NCBI RefSeq assembly: GCF_000685155.1
Contig: NZ_JMIY01000005.1
Coordinates: 108,928 to 172,927 of the forward strand
DNA from: Candidatus Methanoperedens nitratireducens
GTDB taxonomy: Archaea; Halobacteriota; Methanosarcinia; Methanosarcinales; Methanoperedenaceae
DNA length: 64,000 nucleotides
Direction: 5' to 3'
The notes beneath the pieces are model-generated. The model was given only the letters and a program-made list of their open reading frames with translations. It was not told the origin of the DNA and searched no databases. A program made the translations under genes and the position numbers. This document shows positions 24,720 through 31,818 of this stretch, piece after piece. Numbering within the stretch: the first letter of the stretch is position 1; each line of letters starts with the position of its first letter.

Positions 24720-25760
24720 TCAATCAGTCCGTCCTGACCATTCGCATACTTTCGGCCACAGGTTCAGGTGTGCATCCCTGCTCGCAGAAAGACCGGTATG
24801 AGAGGAAGGGAAGACGATTTCTTCATAGCTCTTCCCGGAATAGACATCTTTTAGCGCTTTGCCTGATGATAGAGGAACAAGATGGTCATATTCAGCCAGT
24901 ATGTTAAGTATTGGACTGCGAATTTTTCTCAGGTCAATGATCTGAGAGTCGATCCTCATCTTATTATTGATGAGCAAATTGCGCTGGTAGCAATCCTCAA
25001 TAAATTGAGTATAAGTAGAGCCTGGTACCATCGGCGTATCAATGAGCCATCTATTCGTTCTTAAAGCATCCCGCCATGATTCATAAGTTCGAAACTCTCT
25101 ATTGAATTGCGGGCTCCTGGAGAAAAATGGAAGAGAGTACATAAACAAACTGCGGCCAAAAAGGACAGCTAACTCGCCGGGAAAATTGCCGAAAAGAGGC
25201 ACAATGCCGCGGGCATTAAGTATCTTTGGCCACAGTATCCTTGGATCATACCACATGGAAAAATCCACAGGAGTTGCCATCAGAATAAGCCGCTCCACTT
25301 TATCCGGATATAAAGAGGTGTACATAAGGGAAATTATGCCGCCTGTGCAGTATCCCAGGGCCAAGACTGCTTCTATCCCTCTCTCCTTACATATAATATC
25401 CACTGCTCTGTCCAGATATTGTACATAATCTGAAAAGGAGACATCTCTCTGTTCCACTGTTGGATAGCCCCAATCAAGCATATACACTGAAAAGCCACAT
25501 TCAATGAACTCTCTTATAACGCTGACATCATCATTGAGATCAAGGATATAAGGTCTGTTTATTATATGTGGAATAACGAGTAAAGTTCTACCTTTATCTT
25601 TTTCCTTTGCATACCGAAGAAGCTTAAAATTTAACCGCCTGTCCTCATCTACTACCTCATGAGGTGTTTTTCCCACTTCAATAGCAGGGAAAATACCCTC
25701 CAATGCGTTGAAAAATTCATTTTTCATTATCTGGACATGATCCATGTTAATAACCATCAT
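24720..25760 (-). CDS. phaC: Class III-type polyhydroxyalkanoate synthase subunit PhaC
   Basis: Alpha/beta-hydrolase-fold polymerase of 346 residues that would join hydroxyacyl-CoA units into storage polyester. The lipase-like box is GYCTGG with nucleophile C138, followed by D292 (EYDHLVP) and H321 (SSHTGL). The spacing C-D 154 and D-H 29 matches the class III enzyme triad. PhaC motifs VIPHIINRPYILDL and YMLDWGYP are present. A strong GGGGGGAG site precedes the ATG. Class III synthases need a PhaE partner, which is not nearby. PHA synthesis is rare in archaea outside haloarchaea and Methanoperedens-like methanotrophs, so this gene is a lineage clue. Confidence 0.88.
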   Translation of the reverse strand: MMVINMDHVQIMKNEFFNALEGIFPAIEVGKTPHEVVDEDRRLNFKLLRYAKEKDKGRTLLVIPHIINRPYILDLNDDVSVIREFIECGFSVYMLDWGYPTVEQRDVSFSDYVQYLDRAVDIICKERGIEAVLALGYCTGGIISLMYTSLYPDKVERLILMATPVDFSMWYDPRILWPKILNARGIVPLFGNFPGELAVLFGRSLFMYSLPFFSRSPQFNREFRTYESWRDALRTNRWLIDTPMVPGSTYTQFIEDCYQRNLLINNKMRIDSQIIDLRKIRSPILNILAEYDHLVPLSSGKALKDVYSGKSYEEIVFPSSHTGLSASRDAHLNLWPKVCEWSGRTD

Positions 25761-25869
25761 TTCTCCCCCCTTTTATCAGGTGACATTTCACCCAATACCT
25801 CAATATACGTTTCCAGCATAAAAGAAGTTTTGTGAAGGATGGAAGAAATGAGCCACAGAGTTGAAAGTC

Positions 25870-26130
25870 TTGAGCACGGATGACACGGGCGCGCCGAGCT
25901 AAGCTCATACTCGCCAGCAGGTGAAAATTCCGAAGATCTTGGAAGCCGACGTTATCTGTGTAACGGAAGGCAGCAATCACACCACCGATATTAAGCATCT
26001 CCAGTCTTGGAATATAGCAGAGAGCTATGCGACACGGCAAGGTGCTGTGAGTCCAACGGGGTCTAAGACCGTAGCATGGTATCAAACGGAGTTTATGGGA
26101 ACTCGGGAGACCCAGTATGCTCTCCCAAAA
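25870..26130 (+). ncRNA. Group II intron-like domain I fragment (tentative)
   Basis: The stretch from the GCCGAGCTAAGCTCATACTC region through GGTGCTGTGAGTCC, GTAGCATGGTATCA and GGGAACTCGGGAGACCC has the look of domain I of a group II intron. No reverse transcriptase, domain V hairpin or clear GUGYG boundary follows, so it would be a 5' fragment. Translation gives an open but odd frame, as structured intron RNA often does. The call rests on remembered sequence resemblance and needs a covariance-model search. Confidence 0.35.
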
Positions 26131-26505
26131 GGAGTAATCAATATCAAGCCTATGAACGGTAAGATATTGCAGATGGCATTCTGGGAGTCGGATCAGTTCG
26201 TAGTACTGTTGAAGCAGGGTAACTCCTGTATTCAGATTCCAGACCATGAGACGCTGCAGCATTTTGAAAAAATAAGACTGGGCAATGAAGGAATGGACGC
26301 AATAATGGAACTCTTCTGCATAAAAGTTGACTTAACAATGGAGGAAATATGGTTTGATGGTGGTTATAACAGCAATAAAAACATTGCATTATACCATCTG
26401 AGAAATATTAGTGAGGACATCAATAGTTACATGAAAAACAACCTTGGTCTCCAGACTCGTATGAACGTAAAAGGCATCAAGAGCTTATTTGACATAGGAG
26501 GGTGA
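26131..26505 (+). pseudogene. Possible transposase fragment
   Basis: The frame stays open for about 125 codons after the intron-like stretch. It contains WFDGGYNSNKNIALYHL, which resembles the DGGY-type segment around a catalytic Asp in DDE transposases, and ends LFDIGG and stop. No other DDE residues or flanking inverted repeats are clear. It has no start of its own. The identification is weak; the setting among broken mobile genes is the main support. Confidence 0.25.
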
Positions 26506-26671
26506 AAGAAAGTTGCCAACGGTTATAGAAGGGTATTGGTAAGTACCCTATGACCTTCACCAGCCCCAGCATCTCTATATATACTCAAATCTACTAAATA
26601 TAACTTTAAAGGCGGATCTATACACAGCACATCTGAAGTATCCAAGACATCAACAGTAAGCCCATACATAA
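26506..26671. other. Gene-free A/T-rich spacer in mobile-DNA region
   Basis: No supported gene. The minus strand has a short open frame (ending GEGHRVLTNTLL) with no homology that I recognise. A GTATCCAAGACAT-like 10-12 base word occurs here and again near 26880. Confidence 0.4.
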
Positions 26672-27007
26672 GAGGTACAGAAACAGAAACTCTTCTTTTT
26701 TTCTGATATATTGAGCGAGGCGCCAATAATCTATAGCGATAAAGTAAGGCTTGTTTTTGTTGATGGCTAAAATACGGATATAAGATACCCGGTTGAAGCT
26801 AAGTACTCGTTTCACTGGCAACTTAAAGATAGAATACTAAGAATAGATACAGCACCTCATCACCGCAATCTTTCAACGTATCCAAGACATATGCATATTG
26901 GAAAAGAAGAGCATGTAGCAGAGGATACGGTGACGAAAATCGATAGTACTATAGAGGAAAATATGAAATGCGTACCTCAGTTCGTGCGCGGGAAACTGGA
27001 TAAATAG
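26672..27007 (+). pseudogene. Broken DUF6516-type toxin-like gene
   Basis: One frame reads KVRLVFVDG, stop, then KYSFHWQLKDRILRIDTAPH with the H-rich continuation HRNLSTYPRHMHIGKEEH. This is the DUF6516 signature (DNAPHH...TFPHH-like), a family usually found as one half of toxin-antitoxin-like pairs. A TAA at 26768 interrupts the frame and no start is visible. The normal stop (TAG) is the last codon, and its bases are also the left target-site duplication of the element inserted immediately after, so the insertion hit the exact 3' end of this gene. Confidence 0.75.
27000..27007. repeat. Left 8-bp target-site duplication
   Basis: ATAAATAG directly precedes the left end of the inserted element and is repeated exactly at 28048-28055 after its right end. 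Confidence 0.8.
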
Positions 27008-27114
27008 CCATAGCGTCAAGTTAGTCTTGTAATTTTTTAAAATACCACCTTATTTTTTTATGAAAAAGGCTTAGGCTCCGCCCCAATATAGCCTCCTCCT
27101 CTAAGGCAAAAGGT

Positions 27115-27138
27115 TGTGTAGTGTATATACACTACACA
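27115..27138. promoter_or_regulatory. 24-bp perfect palindrome
   Basis: The sequence is perfectly self-complementary over 24 bases, centred on TATATA with arms TGTGTAGTG. It ends two bases before an ATG that opens a 26-codon frame (27140-27220). It could be an operator for a dimeric regulator or a cruciform/terminator structure. Confidence 0.6.
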
Positions 27139-27139
27139 C

Positions 27140-27220
27140 ATGAATGAACGTATACTTTATCTGGAAAATCAGCAAGGTGACAAAATAGATATACCGAAGT
27201 ATAACATGACTTTTAGATAA
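27140..27220 (+). CDS. 26-residue open frame beside palindrome (doubtful)
   Basis: Very short frame beginning MNERILYLENQQ and ending at TAA, with no ribosome binding site. It may be the surviving 5' end of a gene once controlled by the adjacent palindrome. Kept only because of that position; coding is not established. Confidence 0.2.
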   Translation: MNERILYLENQQGDKIDIPKYNMTFR

Positions 27221-27274
27221 ATATTTTTTCAATGTATTAAATTGGACAATCTTAACTGATAACAAAATCAACTG

Positions 27275-27310
27275 GAGTTCGTAACAGTTCGTATTAGTTC
27301 GTTGTTTTTA
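27275..27310. repeat. Left iteron-like inverted repeat of GxxExxY cassette
   Basis: Three AGTTCGT words spaced about 10-11 bases end in GTTCGTTGTTTTTA. It is the inverse of the array at 27732-27763, and the two frame the GxxExxY gene like terminal inverted repeats. Confidence 0.8.
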
Positions 27311-27330
27311 TTAATATATTTTTATTATTT

Positions 27331-27711
27331 TTAAATTAAATTTGGTATCCGTTCAATGTCCACTGTATTTCTTTCTCTACTAAAGTTAACTAAAACTCCA
27401 AGTTTAATCCCTGTCGCTTTCAGATAATTCAAAACTTGTGCTTTGTGTATGCTTGTTATTTCGTACACAGCCTTTATCTCAACGATTATTTTATCTACAA
27501 TATATAAATCTGCATAGTAGTCGCCGACGACATTTTTTTTATAAGTAACTTGAATCGGGAATTGTTGCTTGACTATGAAACCTCTATCTTCAAGTTCAAT
27601 TTTTAGAGCGTTTTCGTATACCTTTTCTAAGAATCCAAGACCAAGTTCAATTTTTATGGCTATACAGGCTGATTTTATGTCATAAAACTCTTGTTTATAT
27701 ATTAATTCCAT
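27331..27711 (-). CDS. GxxExxY family protein
   Basis: Protein of 126 residues with the family-naming motif GFLEKVY in LGLGFLEKVYENAL, followed by YYADLYIVDKIIVEIKAV, which carries the D...ExK residues of a PD-(D/E)XK nuclease-like fold. The family is widespread in environmental bacteria and archaea. Its biological role is unknown. I took the second of two adjacent start methionines (MELIYKQEFY); the first is equally possible. The gene lies between two inverted repeat arrays within a transposon-like element, so it is cargo or a part of the element's own biology. It has a lower G+C content than the kinase genes. Confidence 0.85.
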   Translation of the reverse strand: MELIYKQEFYDIKSACIAIKIELGLGFLEKVYENALKIELEDRGFIVKQQFPIQVTYKKNVVGDYYADLYIVDKIIVEIKAVYEITSIHKAQVLNYLKATGIKLGVLVNFSRERNTVDIERIPNLI

Positions 27712-27731
27712 CATATCCCTCTGTGCAAGAT

Positions 27732-27763
27732 AAACAACGAACTAAAACGAACTGAACGAACTC
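27732..27763. repeat. Right iteron-like inverted repeat of GxxExxY cassette
   Basis: Three ACGAACT words spaced 9-10 bases, beginning AACAACGAACT, mirror the left array at 27275. Same family as the copies at 10311 and 44512. Confidence 0.8.
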
Positions 27764-28047
27764 TTTTATCAGAAATTTCCAGTTCAGGCCAGTATTATTT
27801 CGTTTTCAATTGAAATCGAATGCTACAGACTTATATCTAATACAATATTAATTCTAAATCTTATTTAGTAATGCCAAGCAGAGTGAAAGTGTTTGATATT
27901 TGTTAAAATATCATAAAAGTTTTGGAGAAGACTGGTCCATCCTGCGAATTGATACCTGCTCTTCAATCCATTTTAGGGGTAGAAGCAAGTGTGGAAGGCA
28001 TTTATTGATGATTATTTATAAAATCCAAGCTAATCTTGACGCTATGG

Positions 28048-28055
28048 ATAAATAG
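28048..28055. repeat. Right 8-bp target-site duplication
   Basis: ATAAATAG directly follows the right inverted end and matches the left flank exactly. Confidence 0.8.
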
Positions 28056-28108
28056 TCTGCTGAGAAAAGTAAATTATAAATATAATCACAATAAGATAAA
28101 GTTAAAAA

Positions 28109-28636
28109 ATGAAACAAAAAATTAAAAAATGTGAGGAAAGAGTATCACCAATTGCTACTATTTTGATGATTGTAATTACCTTCATAATGGCAGTAATAAT
28201 TCCAATTTTTACATTCTCAGTGGGGACGCCATCTTATTTCTACATTGAGACCGAAAAACTCTCCAATGAAGATTTTTTATTAGTAAAGACAATTTCTATA
28301 GAGAAATTGCCTCTAACAGATGTGACTCTAAAAGTTTTTGAACATGGGGGAGGAAGATTTCTTAGTGGTCCATATACGACTAATGAGTACGGAAATGTTA
28401 TTATTCAAATTCCAAAAGGATACAAAGAATATTATGATATAGTTGGAGAATACAACGGTCTAACAATGACCTATACTATAGATAATAGGGCACTGTTAGT
28501 AAGATCAGAGAATAATTTGGGAAACCTTGGAATTGGGTTGGTAATCTCATTTGTGGGAATTGCTGCTGCAGTTATAGGCTGGTTTTTGAAAGGTTGGATA
28601 GATAAAAAAAGGTCAAGTATAACTGATGCACCATAA
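28109..28636 (+). CDS. Pilin-like N-terminus membrane protein with C-terminal anchor
   Basis: 175 residues. The start, ERVSPIATILMIVITFIMAV, resembles archaeal type IV pilins and archaellins, in which a short basic leader precedes VSP-ATILM and a hydrophobic helix. Residues ~40-140 form a beta-rich extracellular-type domain. A second membrane helix (about 145-165) with a basic cytoplasmic tail (KGWIDKKRS) ends the protein. A second anchor is unusual for a pilin, so it may be a membrane protein that only looks pilin-like. No prepilin peptidase or ATPase gene is near. G+C content is low, as in the adjoining mobile region. Confidence 0.6.
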   Translation: MKQKIKKCEERVSPIATILMIVITFIMAVIIPIFTFSVGTPSYFYIETEKLSNEDFLLVKTISIEKLPLTDVTLKVFEHGGGRFLSGPYTTNEYGNVIIQIPKGYKEYYDIVGEYNGLTMTYTIDNRALLVRSENNLGNLGIGLVISFVGIAAAVIGWFLKGWIDKKRSSITDAP

Positions 28637-28764
28637 CTCATCTCTAGGTTGGTATCATATAATAATTATATTATTCTATTTATTAAATATATAATTAAGC
28701 TACTTATTATTATCCAGCAGTTTTCCACTATGCTTATTAATATTCTATAATCTAAAAGCCTCTC

Positions 28765-29874
28765 ATGCCTATATCTAACATCAATTTCCGCTACTTCAAA
28801 CACAACATGCAGAGCATCGCAGCCCTGATGCCCCTTCTTCCCGAATCTAACCTTGTACGGCGGCCCTGCGATGGTATAATGATCTACAGCTTTGCAACAA
28901 CCCAGGCTGCATCTATCTTCCGCGAGGTGGAGCAATCAAAAACGAATTCAATATTCATAGCAGGCGGGCCTCATCCATCTGCGCGCCCCGATGAGACACT
29001 TGAGTTTTTCGATTACGTGGTCACAGGGGAAGGTGAGGAGACACTGCCTGAACTGATAGACGTGCTGCAAAAAGGAGGGGAGCCATCATCGATCAGAGGT
29101 ATCGCTTTTAAAAAGGAAGGCAGCATCATCTTCACAGGAAAAAGAGATAATATTGATCTGGACAGGTATCCGCCTTTTGACCCCCGTATGATGCACAGCA
29201 GCATAGAGATAAGCCGCGGCTGTCCATTCAATTGCTCATACTGCCAGACCCCGCAACTCTTCGGCCATCGGATGAGGCACCGCAGCATTGATGTGATCGC
29301 AAGGCATGCAGAATTTTTAAGGGATATAAGGTTCACATCCCCCAATGCGTTTGCATACGGCTCTGATGGGATTCATCCGCGAATTGAAAAGATCGAGGCG
29401 CTACTTTCGGCTTTGCCCGGAAGGAGCATATTTTTTGGCACATTTCCCTCTGAAGTGAGGCCCGAGTTCATAAATGAAAGGCTCCTTGAGCTTGTATCAG
29501 ATCACTGCGCCAATAGAACGCTCAGCATGGGCGGTCAGTCTGGAAGCCAGAGGATACTTGATAGTATAAACAGGAACCATACAGTTGAGGACATTATCAT
29601 CGGAGCTGAGAGGTGCCTGCAGCATGGATTTATACCTGTAGTGGATTTCATCTTCGGCCTGCCCTATGAGACAGAAGAGGACCAGCTTGATACTCTCAGG
29701 CTTATTAAATGGCTGACCGGAAAAGGAGCAAAGGTACATTCCCACTATTTCATGCCCCTGCCCGGGACAGCGCTTGAGAACACCCTGCCGTCTCCATTAT
29801 CCAGAGAGGTGGATAGAATGATGGGTGAGCTTGCGCTTCATGGGAAAGCGACAGGTGTATGGTCTAAAGCTTAA
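28765..29874 (+). CDS. B12-binding/radical SAM protein (TIGR04013-like)
   Basis: 369 residues. The N-terminal half is a cobalamin-binding-like Rossmann domain (SNLVRRPCDGIMIYSFATTQ, IAGGPHPSARPDE, VVTGEGEETLPEL). The radical SAM core follows with the 4Fe-4S motif CPFNCSYC in ISRGCPFNCSYCQTPQLFG. The His ligand of base-on B12 (DxHxxG) is not evident. Members of this archaeal family have no proven reaction. It is convergent with the coiled-coil gene downstream and overlaps it by eleven bases. Confidence 0.88.
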   Translation: MPISNINFRYFKHNMQSIAALMPLLPESNLVRRPCDGIMIYSFATTQAASIFREVEQSKTNSIFIAGGPHPSARPDETLEFFDYVVTGEGEETLPELIDVLQKGGEPSSIRGIAFKKEGSIIFTGKRDNIDLDRYPPFDPRMMHSSIEISRGCPFNCSYCQTPQLFGHRMRHRSIDVIARHAEFLRDIRFTSPNAFAYGSDGIHPRIEKIEALLSALPGRSIFFGTFPSEVRPEFINERLLELVSDHCANRTLSMGGQSGSQRILDSINRNHTVEDIIIGAERCLQHGFIPVVDFIFGLPYETEEDQLDTLRLIKWLTGKGAKVHSHYFMPLPGTALENTLPSPLSREVDRMMGELALHGKATGVWSKA

Positions 29875-30877
29875 TATCCTCGTTCTCAACAAGAAGCCTG
29901 AACTCATCAAGACTTAAGCGTCCGCTCTTCTGGAATTTTTCCTTTGCCTGCTCTCTTTTCCCCTCGTTTTTCCTCTCATCCCTGTCTAATTGTATATCCT
30001 TCATCTGCTCAAGATATATCCCAAGCTCATCCCTGAGTTTTGGATTCTCAGCCTTAAGAGAGTTTATCTTCTTCCTAAGCGGAGCTATGCATTTATATTT
30101 TTCAGATAACTGGGAGTGATAAGAATCTGCCTCTTTTCGGATTATATCGATCTCATTATAAAGTGCGATCATCTCTTCATGGTATTTCTGGGATTCCGGT
30201 GCCAGGATCTGGATCTGCGCATGTATGGAATCCACATCTGTATAGATATCTTTTGCTTTATTATACTCTTCCGATATCTCAGTATGGATTTCATTGGCTT
30301 TTTTCGTGGCATCAAATCTTGAGCCCAGTTCGATTAAGCGGTTATAGATATTAATCTCATGCTCAAGAGGGATATCAGCAGTCAGGAGCATATTGAGCTC
30401 ATCACTGTATGCTCTCTCAAGTGTCTCAACCCTGCCTCTTGCAGTCTTATTCAGATCATCGCGTGTCTTTTTAAGATCCCCGATCTTTTCACTGAATTCC
30501 TTCCCCCTGCCCTTTAGCTCTTCCCGCACGGATTTTAATTCTGAGATCCTTGCATTTGCTTCATCACGCTTCTTTCGCAGCTCTGAAGCTTTAAGAGACA
30601 TCTCTCTAACCTGCGCATTCAGGTCATCGCGCTTGGCCTTTAATTCCTGACCTCCTTCATTATGAAGTGAGATCTCCCTGTAAATGGTTCTCAGTTCTCT
30701 ATCATTTTTATCCAATCGTTGCCTGAGAATGTTGATCTTTTCTTTTAATTCCCGCTCTGAAAGTTTGGGTATCTCTTGCGCCGCCACATCTTGTGCTCTT
30801 ACATCATCAACCTGCTCTTGCTGGGCATTGACTGTGCCCGGGATATTCTCCATCTGCATATTATCAGATTCAGTCAA
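29864..30877 (-). CDS. Archaeal coiled-coil protein (larger of a pair)
   Basis: 337 residues, almost wholly predicted long coiled coil from about residue 35 to 310, rich in E, K, R and L with heptad spacing. There is no signal peptide, membrane helix or enzymatic motif. The last ~25 residues (SGRLSLDEFRLLVENEDIKL) form a small non-coil motif. Such proteins are conserved across euryarchaea and sometimes misnamed phosphoserine phosphatase. It overlaps the upstream coiled-coil gene by eight bases and lies in one run with DUF424 and MCM, which hints at a chromosome- or division-related role; that is inference only. Confidence 0.8.
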   Translation of the reverse strand: MTESDNMQMENIPGTVNAQQEQVDDVRAQDVAAQEIPKLSERELKEKINILRQRLDKNDRELRTIYREISLHNEGGQELKAKRDDLNAQVREMSLKASELRKKRDEANARISELKSVREELKGRGKEFSEKIGDLKKTRDDLNKTARGRVETLERAYSDELNMLLTADIPLEHEINIYNRLIELGSRFDATKKANEIHTEISEEYNKAKDIYTDVDSIHAQIQILAPESQKYHEEMIALYNEIDIIRKEADSYHSQLSEKYKCIAPLRKKINSLKAENPKLRDELGIYLEQMKDIQLDRDERKNEGKREQAKEKFQKSGRLSLDEFRLLVENEDIKL

Positions 30878-31529
30878 CCTTGATCCCTCCCTTTTGTTTC
30901 ATCCAGTAAGCAAGAGCACTGTTATGGCTCTCGATCCTGTGTTTTAACCATCGAATGCGCCCTTCACTTTCGTTGATCTGTTTTTCATGATCTCTTGCAG
31001 AGATTGCATGCTCCTTTGGTCTACCCTGAAGTGAAAGTAGCTCTCTATGAGAAGAATTAGCTTCATCTAATATATCTGTAATTCCTCTGCATGTTACGGT
31101 TATTCCAGCTTTCCCTGCCGCAGATTCAAAATCGCAGAGGTATTTTTTAATCTCAGCTATCATTTTCTCTTCATCTTCAATGTTTTTTGAGGTTTGGAGT
31201 TTTTTCTCTAATTCCTCTATTCTTCCAGTTGTACGTATTGTATCATGGATACTGGCTGCCTTATTAGCGCGCATCCTGTCAATTACCTGAGCAAATAACT
31301 CTTCTCTCTGTTTTTTGGCCTGGTGGAAAAGCAGGTGGTATTTTTCATTAAGAACAGCGATTCTTGATTCGGCTGTCTCTATCTCTCTCTTGATTGTATC
31401 GAGCTGCTGCTTAGCAGCATTTGATCTGCTCTCAAGCTCAAAGAACTCAAAATTAAACGTTTCAAGAAACCGGTTATGTTTATCGATAACCAGTTCAATT
31501 AATCTTTCGCTGTCCATTATCTCAGTCAT
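30870..31529 (-). CDS. Coiled-coil protein (smaller of a pair)
   Basis: 219 residues, mostly coiled coil with breaks near 45 and 130. It resembles its downstream neighbour in composition and is coupled to it by an eight-base overlap; its own start overlaps the DUF424 stop by four bases. A heteromeric filament or SMC-like partnership between the two is possible. No catalytic motif was seen. Confidence 0.78.
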   Translation of the reverse strand: MTEIMDSERLIELVIDKHNRFLETFNFEFFELESRSNAAKQQLDTIKREIETAESRIAVLNEKYHLLFHQAKKQREELFAQVIDRMRANKAASIHDTIRTTGRIEELEKKLQTSKNIEDEEKMIAEIKKYLCDFESAAGKAGITVTCRGITDILDEANSSHRELLSLQGRPKEHAISARDHEKQINESEGRIRWLKHRIESHNSALAYWMKQKGGIKVD

Positions 31530-31816
31530 ATTCGTACCATCTGGGCATGAGGTATACCCTGTATAAATATAATGTTCTCAGTATCTATGCATCCGCAATC
31601 AACTGCACAGGCAATAGCTTTTTCGCCCGCAATATTTGCGATTGTGGCACACAGGAGTGCTTCTTTAACCTCATCTTCGCAGGCTTCGCTACCTCTATAG
31701 AAGCCCTCGTCCAGTTTAAGGACAAGCTCACCTTCCTTGAATTTTTTTCCAATAATATCCTTATCACAGATGGCTACAATAAATTGACCCTCTGTTTCAT
31801 ATTTTCTCATATACAT
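31526..31816 (-). CDS. DUF424 family protein
   Basis: 96 residues, the size of the archaeal DUF424 family. The hallmark stretches are VAICDKDIIGKKFKEGELVL, FYRGSEACEDEVKEAL and NIIFIQGIPHAQMV. Members are small soluble proteins of unknown role; NIAGEKAIACAVDCGCID has conserved cysteines that could hold metal. It is two bases downstream of mcm on the same strand, an arrangement consistent with a shared replication transcript. Confidence 0.9.
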   Translation of the reverse strand: MYMRKYETEGQFIVAICDKDIIGKKFKEGELVLKLDEGFYRGSEACEDEVKEALLCATIANIAGEKAIACAVDCGCIDTENIIFIQGIPHAQMVRI

Positions 31817-31818
31817 AT

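Larger units (their letters stand above)
27008..28047. mobile_element. 1,040-bp element with terminal inverted repeats
   Basis: The left end CCATAGCGTCAAG and the right end CTTGACGCTATGG are perfect 13-bp inverted repeats, and the match continues imperfectly for about 15 more bases. Both ends are flanked by the direct repeat ATAAATAG. No transposase is encoded. The interior carries a GxxExxY gene, a 24-bp palindrome, a second set of inverted iteron-like repeats, and a degraded coding scrap near 27925-28005. This fits a non-autonomous element mobilised by an unlinked transposase. The 8-bp duplication is a size seen in several IS families, so the family is not assigned. Confidence 0.75.
27712..28107. 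other. Gene-free right part of the element and flank
   Basis: Besides the right repeat array and right inverted end, only a ~34-codon scrap (about 27925-28005, containing LIPALQSILGVEASVEG) reads as protein-like, bounded by stops. No complete gene is present. Confidence 0.5.

Noticed and set aside
25747-26262. Minus-strand frame overlapping the phaC start
   Set aside because: It runs opposite the intron-like stretch, has biased, unstructured composition and would overlap the phaC binding site.
26523-26726. Minus-strand 67-codon frame in the mobile region
   Set aside because: It overlaps the DUF6516 frame, has no binding site, and no family was recognised.
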